Below are positions 33,400 through 41,792 of a stretch of 64,000 nucleotides of DNA, one piece after another; the first letter of the stretch is position 1, and each line of letters opens with the position of its first letter. The DNA is from BS750m-G69 sp964441235 (GTDB taxonomy: Bacteria; Fidelibacterota; UBA2242). The translations under genes and the position numbers were made by a program. Under the pieces are notes generated by a model. That model was not told where the DNA came from. It was given only the letters and a program-made list of their open reading frames with translations, and searched no databases. The stretch is from assembly GCA_964441235.1 (NCBI GenBank), contig CAYTUQ010000008.1:34896-98895 (forward strand), in the 5' to 3' direction.

Positions 33400-34670
33400 T
33401 AAAATTTCTATTAAAAGGTGTCTTCAGAGATCATCACCGAAGTCTTTTCCCGGCAATTACGGTAAGTATCGGCGTCGCGTTGACAGTCTTCATGACTTGT
33501 TATTTCTCCGGCTTTATGGGCGACATGATAGATTTTAACGCTAGATTTCTTACCGGCCATGTCAGGATTATGACAAGAGGTTATGCAGATAATATTGATC
33601 AAATGCCAAATGATTACGCTATGATGGGCATCGATGAAATAATGGAAAAACTACATAATCGCTATCCTGATATGATTTTTATTCAGCGAATAAAATTTGG
33701 TGGACTTTTAGATGTTGCCGACGAAAACGGAGAGACAAAAAACCAGGGTCCAACATTTGGGATCGCGGCTGATATTCTTTCCGAGAATAGTGCCGAGTTA
33801 GAAAGGTTAAATATTTTAAAAGCATTAATAAGGGGAGAAGCGCCTCAAAAACCCGGGGAGATCCTGGTTAGTGATGATTTTGCCAAAAAACTGGAAATAG
33901 AACCCGGACAAGAGGTGACATTTCTGGGTTCTACTATGTATGGCAGCATGACAATGCAGAATTTTACCTTATCCGGTACGGTAAAATTCGGAACTCCTGC
34001 AATGGACAGAGCTGCAATTATTATAGATATCACGGATGCTCAATATACCCTGGATATGGAAAATGCGACAGGTGAAATTCTGGGTTATTTTTCTGACAAT
34101 ATTTATAATAATCCCAAAGCAGAGAAGATAGCTGGTGAATTTAATGCTGAATTTTCTGATCCCGATGATGAGTTTTCCCTGACAATGTCCGATCTAAAAC
34201 ATCAATCCGGATTATCTGATTATGTCGATTATGCCGACCACTTTATAGGTATAATAATCTTTGTTTTTATTGGTGCAATGTCGCTTGTATTATGGAATTC
34301 CGGACTGCTGGGCGGTTTACGCCGTTATGGCGAAATAGGTGTCCGATTAGCGATTGGAGAATATAAAGGTCATATTTACAGGTCAATGATAATTGAATCG
34401 ATTGGTATTGGGGTTATTGGTTCAGTTTTTGGAACTTTAATTGGCTTGCTTTTTTCTTATTGGATGGCAGTCAAAGGTATTGATATTGGTTCCATTATGA
34501 AAACAAGCTCAATAATGTTTCCATCGGTGATCAAAGCGACGATTGTAAGCCTTGCTTATTATATCGGTTTTATCCCAGGATTATTCGCTACTGTCATCGG
34601 TACGATGCTGGCTGGTATTGGAATTTATAGAAGGCAAACCGCCTCATTATTTAAGGAGTTAGAAGCATGA
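33396..34670 (+). CDS. ABC transporter permease (FtsX/MacB family), second subunit
   Basis: 424 residues. N-terminal membrane segment FPAITVSIGVALTVFMTCYF, a large periplasmic domain (VTFLGSTMYGSMTMQNFTLS type beta structure), then IIIFVFIGAMSLVLWNSGLL, the coupling loop GLRRYGEIGVRLAIGEYKGHIYRSMIIES and further segments IGVIGSVFGTLIGLLFSYWM and AYYIGFIPGLFATVIGTMLA. It forms the heterodimeric permease with the preceding gene. The C-terminus is followed after about 30 bases by the left end of another four-helix-bundle cassette. Confidence 0.92.
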   Translation: MIKFLLKGVFRDHHRSLFPAITVSIGVALTVFMTCYFSGFMGDMIDFNARFLTGHVRIMTRGYADNIDQMPNDYAMMGIDEIMEKLHNRYPDMIFIQRIKFGGLLDVADENGETKNQGPTFGIAADILSENSAELERLNILKALIRGEAPQKPGEILVSDDFAKKLEIEPGQEVTFLGSTMYGSMTMQNFTLSGTVKFGTPAMDRAAIIIDITDAQYTLDMENATGEILGYFSDNIYNNPKAEKIAGEFNAEFSDPDDEFSLTMSDLKHQSGLSDYVDYADHFIGIIIFVFIGAMSLVLWNSGLLGGLRRYGEIGVRLAIGEYKGHIYRSMIIESIGIGVIGSVFGTLIGLLFSYWMAVKGIDIGSIMKTSSIMFPSVIKATIVSLAYYIGFIPGLFATVIGTMLAGIGIYRRQTASLFKELEA

Positions 34671-34766
34671 AAAGGCTCTTTTTTGAATCGATTTGATATG
34701 TCCGTGGTCCGCAATCCGTGGTCCGTAGACAGTGATTCTTTGAGTTCAAAAATGGTGCAATAAATT

Positions 34767-35141
34767 ATGTATATTAAATCAGCAAAAGATTTAGATGTTT
34801 ATAAGTTGGCATACGAACAGGCTATGGATATTTTTTCCTTATCAATAAAATTTCCGAAAGAAGAAAAATACTCATTGACAGATCAAATTCGCAAAGCTTC
34901 CAGGTCTGTTTGTGCAAATTTGAAAGAGGCTTGGTCTAAACGCAGGTATATTGCTCATTTCACCAGTAAATTAACAGATTGCGATGGAGAAAATGGAGAA
35001 ACAGAAACTTGGGTCGATTTTGCAAAGGATTGCAAGTATATTGGAGTAACAGACTATAACAGATTGATAGAAAGGAACCAAAGGGTAGGACAGATGTTAG
35101 GAAATATGATAAATAAAGCGGACGTGTTTTGCAATAACTAA
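34767..35141 (+). CDS. Four-helix-bundle (S23/IVS type) protein in a cassette with inverted ends
   Basis: 124 residues, intact, beginning YIKSAKDLDVYKLAYEQAMD and containing the core LTDQIRKASRSVCANLKEAWSKRRY and the AHFTSKLTDCDGENGETETWVDFA segment. Its family variant differs from that of the other three copies in the window. The cassette is bounded by GTGGTCCGCAATCCGTGGTC and GTAGACAGTGA on the left (34701-34735) and by ACCGACCACGGGC-CGCAGACAACTGA on the right (35170-35195), which are complementary in reverse. It separates the second permease from the LolA-like gene. Function unknown. Confidence 0.85.
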   Translation: MYIKSAKDLDVYKLAYEQAMDIFSLSIKFPKEEKYSLTDQIRKASRSVCANLKEAWSKRRYIAHFTSKLTDCDGENGETETWVDFAKDCKYIGVTDYNRLIERNQRVGQMLGNMINKADVFCNN

Positions 35142-35230
35142 CGGCTTATTAATATGATATGGTTGTTTTACCGACCACGGGCCGCAGACAACTGATTACG
35201 AAATTACCCACTCTAAAGGAGGAAGAACTC

Positions 35231-35965
35231 ATGAAAAAGATATTAATTACATTTTTATTAGTAATTTCTGTAGTATATGCTCAATATCCATCCGGTGAAG
35301 CGATCCTGGAAAAGATAGATCAAAATATGTCATCCGAAACACGCGTGCTCAGTTCCAAAATGGTAGTTCACGGCAGACGCAGCAGCAGAACCATCGAATC
35401 AAAGTCATGGGTGGCAGGTGAAGAAAAATCATTCACCGAATATCTGTCACCAGCACGTGAAAAAGGAACAAAAATGCTGATGTTGGAAGATAATCTATGG
35501 ATGTACTCGCCTTCTACGGACCGGATTATCCAAATTTCCGGTCACATGTTGAAGCAGTCATTAATGGGGTCCGATCTGTCTTATGAAGACATGATGGAAG
35601 ACCCGAAACTTACGAACCATTACAACGCTGAAGTAACTGGAGAGGAAACTATAGATGAACGCCAGTGCTGGGTACTGGAATTGACTGCCAGGACCAAAGA
35701 TGTATCCTATCATAAGCGTAGAATGTGGGTGGATAAGCAAAGGTCAATTCCGCTGCGGGAAGAACTATACGCCAAAAGCGGAAAGTTATTGAAAAAGACT
35801 GATTTGAAAGACATTGTAAATACTCAGGGACGCTGGTTCCCGAAAAGGATTATATTTAAGGACATGCTGAAAAAAGGCGAAGGGACGGAATTTATTATAG
35901 ATTCAATCGAGTTTAATGTAGATATTCCGGAATACACATTTACCAAAGCGGTGCTGCGGAAATAG
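35231..35965 (+). CDS. Outer-membrane lipoprotein-sorting protein (LolA-like)
   Basis: 244 residues from the ATG at 35231, which follows a strong AAGGAGG; the longer open frame upstream has no support. Signal peptide MKKILITFLLVISVVYAQYP with cleavage after Ala-Gln or so. The mature part is a LolA/LolB-like beta sheet: ILEKIDQNMSSETRVLSSKM, KSWVAGEEKSFTEYLSPAREKGTKML, DNLWMYSPSTDRIIQISGHM, and the SLMGSDLSYEDMMED motif common in proteins paired with FtsX-type exporters. Likely the periplasmic partner of the transporter at 31033-34670. The last 124 bases are repeated at 38532-38655 beyond the restriction-modification genes. Confidence 0.88.
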   Translation: MKKILITFLLVISVVYAQYPSGEAILEKIDQNMSSETRVLSSKMVVHGRRSSRTIESKSWVAGEEKSFTEYLSPAREKGTKMLMLEDNLWMYSPSTDRIIQISGHMLKQSLMGSDLSYEDMMEDPKLTNHYNAEVTGEETIDERQCWVLELTARTKDVSYHKRRMWVDKQRSIPLREELYAKSGKLLKKTDLKDIVNTQGRWFPKRIIFKDMLKKGEGTEFIIDSIEFNVDIPEYTFTKAVLRK

Positions 35966-36016
35966 TCATAAGAAAATAAAAAAAATAGGCAAATAGTTGT
36001 AAAGAAAGCCAGTGCC

Positions 36017-36038
36017 ATCTCGTAGAAATCTATAAGAG
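36017..36038. repeat. Possible decayed micro-element
   Basis: ATCTCGTAGAAAT then CTATAAGAG, 22 bases with the 13+9 arrangement of the family but with one mismatch in each palindrome. Between the LolA-like gene and the restriction genes. Confidence 0.4.
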
Positions 36039-36108
36039 ATAGGGCTAATATGTAGTAAATTTTCAGTGTATTGACAATGTTAGGTATCAAATAATAAAAA
36101 GTAGAATT

Positions 36109-36765
36109 ATGCAAAAAATAAAATTAACGACAGACCTGTTACAGAAAGAAGCAAAAAGGTTTGCCCTTATTGAATCAAAACATGATGAGCCATCATTATT
36201 TGGGGTAACTGACGGAAAAGCAGTTGGTACTTATTTGGAACATAAATTTCAAGAATATCTAAAAAATAAATATAATTATGTTGAAGGATCTTCTGCAAAA
36301 GGGATAGATTTTCCCGAGTTACTGGTTGATATGAAAGTAACAAGTATAAGGCAACCTCAATCATCTTGTCCTTTCAAATCTGCTAAACAAAAAATATTTG
36401 GTTTAGGTTACTCTCTTATTGTTTTTGTTTATGAAAAAACAGATGATAATGAGAAGCGAACCGGCCGTCTTGATATAAAACATACAATATTTGTCGAACA
36501 ACATCGTACCGCTGATTTTCAAACAACATCAGGTCTAAGAAAGATATTAGATAATGATGGCAATTTAGATGATATCCTCGCTTTTTTTGAAGAGAGGATG
36601 ATTCCTGCTGAGGAAATTCAAGCAAGGAGTTTAGCTGAAGAAGTTTTAAATAATCCTCCAGAGATTGGTTATCTTACAATTTCAAATGCTTTGCAATGGC
36701 GGCTTCAGTACAGTCGTGTAATACAGGAAGCAGGAAATATCGAAGGAATTATAAGGGTTCGATGA
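36109..36765 (+). CDS. Type II restriction endonuclease
   Basis: 218-residue nuclease of a type II system. The segment GTYLEHKFQEYLKNKYNYVEGSSAKGIDFPELLVDMKVTSI contains a good PD-(D/E)xK site (E of YLEHKF, D and DMK of LLVDMK), followed by the block RQPQSSCPFKSAKQKIFGLGY and, near the end, GYLTISNALQWRLQYSRVI, both of which I associate with annotated type II endonucleases. Its stop overlaps the methyltransferase start (ATGATG around 36762-36767), so the pair is coupled and co-transferred. Recognition sequence cannot be deduced. No separate controller gene is visible. Confidence 0.8.
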   Translation: MQKIKLTTDLLQKEAKRFALIESKHDEPSLFGVTDGKAVGTYLEHKFQEYLKNKYNYVEGSSAKGIDFPELLVDMKVTSIRQPQSSCPFKSAKQKIFGLGYSLIVFVYEKTDDNEKRTGRLDIKHTIFVEQHRTADFQTTSGLRKILDNDGNLDDILAFFEERMIPAEEIQARSLAEEVLNNPPEIGYLTISNALQWRLQYSRVIQEAGNIEGIIRVR

Positions 36766-38297
36766 TGCCAAGTAAACGTAAAATTGAGTTTGGTGATTTT
36801 CAAACGCCTTTTGAATTAGCAAAACAAGTGACTCATTTTGTAAAGGAAATTTTCCCAAATCCATCAATTATAGTCGAGCCAACTTGTGGACTAGGTTCAT
36901 TCATTAAAGCTAGTATGGATGAATGGGGAGATAACTGTAAATATTACGGATTTGATATCAATGAAAATTATATCAATAATTTAAAATCATCTATTAAAAA
37001 AACTGATAAATTATTTTTAAGCGTTAATGATTTCTTTATTTTCGATTGGCCTAATTTTTTTCATAACAAGAATGACAAAGTATTGATTATTGGTAATCCA
37101 CCATGGGTTACAAACTCTGCTCTTGGTTTGTTGAAAAGTAATAATCTTCCCCAGAAAAGTAATTTTCAGCGACTTGGTGGATTTGCTGCAAAAACAGGCA
37201 AAGCAAATTTTGATATTGCAGAATGGATGTTAATAAAATTGATTGAAAGCTTACAGGGATGTACTGCATGCCTAGCTATGCTATGTAAAACAGCAACTGC
37301 TAGAAAGGTTTTAAAACACTTTTGGATTAATAATAGTTATGTTTACGGTAGTTCTATTCACATTGTTGATGTGAAACAGCATTTCAATGTATCCGTTGAT
37401 GCTTGTTTATTCGTTACTTTTATAAATCCTAAAGATAAATCTAAGGATGCATACATCTATGAAAGTTTATCTTTCAATAATGAAGTAACACATTTTGGTA
37501 TATATGCAAATGAATTAATAGCTAATATAGATGATTTTAAGAAGTATCGAAAAGTTGATGGTATTTATTATTATAAATGGCGTTCTGGAATTAAGCATGA
37601 TGCTACAAAGGTAATGGAGCTAACAAAAGATAATGAAAATTATAAAAACGGTTTTGGAGAGCCTGTTAAAATAGATAGTGAATATATATACCCGCTTTTA
37701 AAGTCATCAGATCTTGGTAATAACCGTCTTGTACCACGAAAATATGTAATAGTTACTCAAAAAAATGTAGAAGATGATACTAATGTAATCAAAACAAAGT
37801 CACCAAAAACATGGGCTTATTTAGAAAAATACTCTTCTATTTTAGATAGCAGAAAAAGTATCATATATAAAAAGCGTTCTCGTTTTTCTGTTTTCGGAAT
37901 AGGTGATTATAGTTTCACATCATGGAAGGTTGCTATTTCCGGGCTTTATAAAAATATTCATTTTTGTGCAATCGGGCAACGTGATGGTAAACCAATTATG
38001 GTAGATGACACCTGTTATTTTATTCCTTGTAGCTCAAGAGATGAAGCCTTATTTATTGCTCAACAACTAAATTCGGAGGCCTGTTTGAAATTCCTTAAAT
38101 CTCTAATATTTTTTGATGCCAAAAGGCCAATTAATATTGATATTTTAAGAAGGATAGACTTTAAAAAGCTTTCTGAGATAAATGGAAAACTGCATGAAGT
38201 TTTGAAATATTTGATCTATTCTCAGGCCCCCTTTACACAACAAGTTCCGTTAATCTTTGGAAAAAATGAAGAATACAGAAAAAATCGCTTACCCTGA
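36762..38297 (+). CDS. Type II DNA adenine methyltransferase
   Basis: 511 residues from the ATG at 36762, which overlaps the endonuclease stop. SAM-binding motif I IVEPTCGLGSFIKAS (about residue 40) and catalytic motif IV VLIIGNPPWVTNSA (NPPW, about residue 115) identify an N6-adenine methyltransferase of the gamma/Eco57I-like order. The target-recognition half (residues 250-500) ends with IAQQLNSEACLKFLKSLIFFDAKRPIN, typical of these enzymes. It protects the host from the adjacent endonuclease. The whole 36000-38500 block looks transferred, since it is enclosed by partial copies of the LolA-like 3' end. Confidence 0.88.
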   Translation: MMPSKRKIEFGDFQTPFELAKQVTHFVKEIFPNPSIIVEPTCGLGSFIKASMDEWGDNCKYYGFDINENYINNLKSSIKKTDKLFLSVNDFFIFDWPNFFHNKNDKVLIIGNPPWVTNSALGLLKSNNLPQKSNFQRLGGFAAKTGKANFDIAEWMLIKLIESLQGCTACLAMLCKTATARKVLKHFWINNSYVYGSSIHIVDVKQHFNVSVDACLFVTFINPKDKSKDAYIYESLSFNNEVTHFGIYANELIANIDDFKKYRKVDGIYYYKWRSGIKHDATKVMELTKDNENYKNGFGEPVKIDSEYIYPLLKSSDLGNNRLVPRKYVIVTQKNVEDDTNVIKTKSPKTWAYLEKYSSILDSRKSIIYKKRSRFSVFGIGDYSFTSWKVAISGLYKNIHFCAIGQRDGKPIMVDDTCYFIPCSSRDEALFIAQQLNSEACLKFLKSLIFFDAKRPINIDILRRIDFKKLSEINGKLHEVLKYLIYSQAPFTQQVPLIFGKNEEYRKNRLP

Positions 38298-38531
38298 CAA
38301 CTGTTCCGCTGGTGCTCAATAGCAGTAGGTGATCTTTACCGTTCACCATTCCTAATAGATGTCTCCAAAACTCATTAAAAAAGTTGTTCCGACTCGTCGG
38401 GACTCCTTCTGAGCATTTTGCTATTTACTGTGCTTGTAAAAAGCATACGCTATGTAAAAAAAGTCCTTGTTGAAAATATACATTACGTCTAAAAAGTCCT
38501 TGCATATAATACCAGTCGTTGCCATATTTGA

Positions 38532-38655
38532 GAAAAGGATTATATTTAAGGACATGCTGAAAAAAAGCGTTGGCACGGAATTTATTATTAAAACGATTGA
38601 ATTTGATGTAGATATTCCGGAATACACATTTACCAAAGCGGTGCTGAGGAAATAG
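38532..38655 (+). repeat. Degenerate copy of the 3' end of the LolA-like gene
   Basis: Aligns without gaps to 35842-35965, by my count with 13 mismatches in 124 positions, both ending at the same stop codon. It encodes KRIIFKDMLKKSVGTEFIIK and IPEYTFTKAVLRK. Together the copies bracket the restriction-modification genes. Confidence 0.85.
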
Positions 38656-38990
38656 GTATATTTGTCCGCAAATATGTCTTTGATAATAATGAATATGACA
38701 ATCCATGATTTCTCAAGCGGAGTCTCTTCCTCAGAGAGGTCTCTTCGAGATGAGATAATCATGGGTAGCCGAACAACATCAAAAAATGTAACCGTTTCAA
38801 CGGTTTACAAACCTAAAAAAAGAATATATCGGGTTAACTGTTGTTATAATACTATGTACAGTGTTCAGAAATTTTATTTAACTATTCCTTGAGAAATAGG
38901 AAATAGTCGGTGTATATTAGAATGACATTTTAAAAAGGAAAAATTTTTATAATCTATGCATCATTCTATAGAGAAAATTAATGGGAGTTT
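38656..38990. other. Intergenic region with palindromes
   Basis: No supported gene. Contains the 22-base micro-element CCTCAGAGAGG then TCTCTTCGAGA (38729-38750, copy 9) and the palindrome AACCGTTTCAACGGTT. To the left of the LolA-like copy another palindrome, TTCCGACTCGTCGGGA, lies at 38387-38402. Confidence 0.55.
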
Positions 38991-39300
38991 ATGATGCTAT
39001 TCGATAATAAAACAAAATCGGCTTTTAACAAACACTATAAAGTATTTGAATTTATTTCTGATTATGTGGAGAAAGGTAGACTCGATATTGTAACTGGCTT
39101 TTTCTCCATAAGTGCATTAGCAAGAATGTTTGATGAGATTAATGATGCAAAGCAAATTAGAATGATACTTGGCACTTTGATTGATGAAAAAAATAGAGTG
39201 GATAAGATCATTAATCTACTAAGTGACAGAATTAATGTTAATCAAGCATTAAATTTCTACCCTTCTCTATTAAGTGATTGTATACAACCTGTAGCCCGTG
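38991..39300 (+). pseudogene. N-terminal fragment of a PLD-domain helicase
   Basis: MMLFDNKTKSAFNKHYKVFE and YVEKGRLDIVTGFFSISALARMF resemble the phospholipase-D-like N-terminal domain of large helicases found in phage-defence loci. Similarity fades after SDRINVNQALNFYPSLL and the frame ends at 39419. The helicase core is absent. Probably a relic of a defence operon together with the fragment that follows. Confidence 0.5.
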
Positions 39301-39508
39301 CTCCTTACATTTTATCTTGTAATGTTCCATCTTTATTTTTTAGTATATTCAAAAATATTCAACAAGATTGCAGCCTTGACAATATAGCAATTTTTCAATT
39401 AACTTTATTTTGTGTTTAGATTCTATATAGTCCCTCTTGTCCTTTTGTCCCTAAAAAGGAGGACTATGACATTTTCCTCTCAATAATGCAATTTTCCCAT
39501 AAAATTTC

Positions 39509-39892
39509 GTGAAGAGCTTAAAAGATTTCAAATTAAATGAAAATATTTATACTAAAAGAAAGGAACTTGAAAATAACTCTGAAAAGTTTTCTCTAAAATA
39601 TCTTTTAGCTATTCTAAATTCAAAATTCGGATATTACTCTTTGAACCAGGTAAGAAGAAGTCAAATTGGATTTTATCCTGACGATTTTAAAAAGTTACAG
39701 GTAAAGAAAATTTCATTTCCTCTCCAAAAACCATTTATTAATCTCGTAGAACAAATCCTATCTGCCAAGCGTATAAATACCAATTCAGACACCAGTGCAT
39801 TAGAAGCAGAAATTGACCGGATGGTTTATGAATTGTATGGTTTGACGTAGGAAGAGATCCACCTTGTTGAAGAGTCGATTGGAGGGAAGTAA
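39509..39892 (+). pseudogene. C-terminal fragment of an Eco57I/type IIG-like methylase
   Basis: KYLLAILNSKFGYYSLNQVR, QIGFYPDDFKKLQVKKISFP and the ending ALEAEIDRMVYELYGLT-stop-EEIHLVEES are the usual C-terminus of type IIG or Eco57I-like enzymes, where the common ending is ID-MVYELYGLTEEEI. A TAG (39848-39850) interrupts the last 14 codons. The SAM-binding and nuclease parts are missing. Confidence 0.65.
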
Positions 39893-40059
39893 TGATTTAG
39901 GAATTAAATGGGATGAAGAAAGATAATGTGATTAGTGAAGAGAGTTTGAATTTTGATCACCGATTAATTTCTTCAAAGAAATGGGAGTTGCAAAGATATG
40001 CTACATATAATATGAATCGTTAAATTTAAATAAATGTGAATTATTTATGAGGAGTCGTT

Positions 40060-40281
40060 ATGAAAGTAGATGAAATTAATGAAATATCAAAACTTAGCAC
40101 ACCAGAGAAGATACTCTTTTTAGAAGATTTATGGGATTCAATCTCATCAGCTGATTCAGAAATTCCAGTACCAGAATCCCATAAAGAAGAACTTGATCGT
40201 AGATATAAAAGACATATACATGGTCAAGGAGAAGTGTTAACTTTAGAAGAACTACAGACATGCATAGATAAAAGAAAATGA
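40060..40281 (+). CDS. Antitoxin, addiction module protein family
   Basis: 73-residue antitoxin: MKVDEINEISKLSTPEKILFLEDLWDSIS, the short helical family that pairs with ParE/RelE toxins and blocks the toxin by wrapping round it; the acidic, Pro-containing PVPESHKEELDRRYKRH part is typical. The ribosome site is GAGGAG before the ATG region (TATGAGGAGTCGTT). Overlaps the toxin gene by 4 bases. Lies among defence-gene fragments. Confidence 0.85.
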   Translation: MKVDEINEISKLSTPEKILFLEDLWDSISSADSEIPVPESHKEELDRRYKRHIHGQGEVLTLEELQTCIDKRK

Positions 40282-40583
40282 AATATACAATTACATTCCT
40301 ACCTGAAGTGGAAGATGATGCATTCAATGCATATTATTGGTATGAACAAAAATCGAAAGGTCTTGGAGAAGAATTCCTTAGAATATTTTATGCAAATGCT
40401 ATGGAACTTACTCACAATCCTTTTCTTTACCCAAAAATATATAAGGATTTCAGAAGACGTTTGCTTAAACGCTTCCCGTTTGCAATTTATTATATATTGA
40501 AAAGTGATGAAATAATTGTATATGGGCTTTTTCATACTGCACGTAATCCAAAAGTGATGAAGAAAATTCTAAGTAACAGATAG
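40278..40583 (+). CDS. ParE/RelE-type toxin
   Basis: 101 residues of the ParE/RelE fold: ITFLPEVEDDAFNAYYWYEQKSKGLGEEFLRIF, NPFLYPKIYKDFRRRLLKRFPFAIYYILKSDEIIVYGLFHTARNP, with the usual R-L--FPF-I-Y and the C-terminal H-ARNP. ParE members poison gyrase and RelE members cut mRNA; the missing clear catalytic triad and the A--YYWYE start favour ParE. Coupled to its antitoxin by an ATGA overlap. Confidence 0.88.
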   Translation: MKYTITFLPEVEDDAFNAYYWYEQKSKGLGEEFLRIFYANAMELTHNPFLYPKIYKDFRRRLLKRFPFAIYYILKSDEIIVYGLFHTARNPKVMKKILSNR

Positions 40584-40808
40584 AAAGCTTAACATTAGTT
40601 TACTTAACTCATAAGAAACTGCACAGAGAAAAATAGGCGTGATAGGGGAATTTTGCTTGAAGCGATTATAAATTATTGTAAATATATGATAAATGAAAAT
40701 TGGAATAATTTTGACAGGATGTATGAGATCGCGAGATATCATAGTGTGAAAGTGACAACACCGGGAAAATTTTGATAAAACCTAAATTATTTTTCTTGGA
40801 GGTATAAA

Positions 40809-41258
40809 TTGATAAAAGTTTTAGTTGGTGATATTTTTAAATCAAAGTCTCAAACATTAGTAAATACTGTTAATTGTGTTGGCGTTATGGGGAAAGGATT
40901 AGCATTAGAATTCAAGAAAACTTTTCCTGACATGTTTAAGGATTATTTTGAAAGATGTCATCGGAAAGAAGTAAAGCTGGGTAAACCTTACCTATATAAG
41001 AGACTAATTTCACCATGGATTTTATTATTCCCTACAAAACAAGATTGGCGGTCAGTTTCCCAGCTTTCTAATATTGAAGATGGTTTGCAATATTTGCAAT
41101 CTAAGTATAAAGAATGGGGTATTACTTCAATTGCGGTACCTCCCCTTGGCTGCGGTCTGGGAGAATTAGAATGGAATATTGTTGGAAGAACCTTATATCG
41201 TTATTTAGAAAAATTGGAAATACCTGTTGAGCTTTATGCTCCATTAATACAAAACTGA
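40809..41258 (+). CDS. Macro-domain protein (DarG N-terminal type)
   Basis: 149-residue macro domain, binding or removing ADP-ribose. TTG start after a good GGAGG. Motifs: VNTVNCVGVMGKGLALEFKKTFP (the NTVN--GVMGKG--L-F signature of the DarG branch), and SIAVPPLGCGLGELEW with the GLG phosphate loop. In the DarTG system a DarT toxin ADP-ribosylates DNA thymine and DarG reverses it. No DarT gene and no C-terminal DarT-binding domain are present, so this may be a leftover or an anti-toxin guard. Near toxin-antitoxin and restriction genes. Confidence 0.82.
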   Translation: MIKVLVGDIFKSKSQTLVNTVNCVGVMGKGLALEFKKTFPDMFKDYFERCHRKEVKLGKPYLYKRLISPWILLFPTKQDWRSVSQLSNIEDGLQYLQSKYKEWGITSIAVPPLGCGLGELEWNIVGRTLYRYLEKLEIPVELYAPLIQN

Positions 41259-41345
41259 TAGATTTTACCAATTTTAAATTATAAAAAAAAGGATTTATTA
41301 GGTTAAGACTAGAACTTTGTAATTTTTAATAAGGATTCTTTAGCT

Positions 41346-41792
41346 ATGGAAAAAATAATTTTTTACTCTATCGGAATCATTCATTCTCCTTTCAAATCCC
41401 GTAATGATGCTCCTATTCAACCACACTTCACAGAAGATATTTGTGGGACTATTGAACTAAACCCCAAATTCACACCAGCTCTTAAAGACCTTGACGGATT
41501 TTCTCATATCACTCTAATCTACTATTTACATAAATCAGAAGGATATAAACTTGAGGTCAAACCATTTCTTGATAACACACTTAGAGGATTATTTGCCACA
41601 AGGTCTCCCAATCGTCCAAATCCCTTAGGATTATCTGTTGTGCGACTTGACAAAATAGAATCCAATATCCTTTATATCAGAGATATTGATGCTCTTGATG
41701 GCACTCCTTTACTTGACATTAAGCCATTTATACCTGAATTTACAAACATGGAAAAAATTAAATTAGGGTGGATTAATGGAAAAATTAAATAG
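41346..41792 (+). CDS. trmO: tRNA (N6-threonylcarbamoyladenosine37-N6)-methyltransferase TrmO
   Basis: 148 residues, single TrmO/TsaA beta-barrel domain that methylates t6A37 in threonine tRNAs. Family motifs are SIGIIHSPFKSRNDAPIQPHFTEDICGTIEL, LDGFSHITLIYYLHKSEGYKL, and GLFATRSPNRPNPLGLSVVRL (the TRSPxRPNPIG signature), then DALDGTPLLDIKPFIPE. It is the short single-domain form lacking the C-terminal extension of E. coli TrmO. It overlaps the next gene by 17 bases. Confidence 0.88.
   Translation: MEKIIFYSIGIIHSPFKSRNDAPIQPHFTEDICGTIELNPKFTPALKDLDGFSHITLIYYLHKSEGYKLEVKPFLDNTLRGLFATRSPNRPNPLGLSVVRLDKIESNILYIRDIDALDGTPLLDIKPFIPEFTNMEKIKLGWINGKIK

Noticed and set aside
35159..35230. Upstream start for the LolA-like protein
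   Set aside because: The added residues come from the right arm of a four-helix-bundle cassette, whereas ATG 35231 has AAGGAGG and begins a signal peptide.
40640..40776. Short open frame ending ...YEIARYHSVKVTTPGKF
   Set aside because: Looks like a possible gene tail, but too short and without recognisable family or start to list as a gene.
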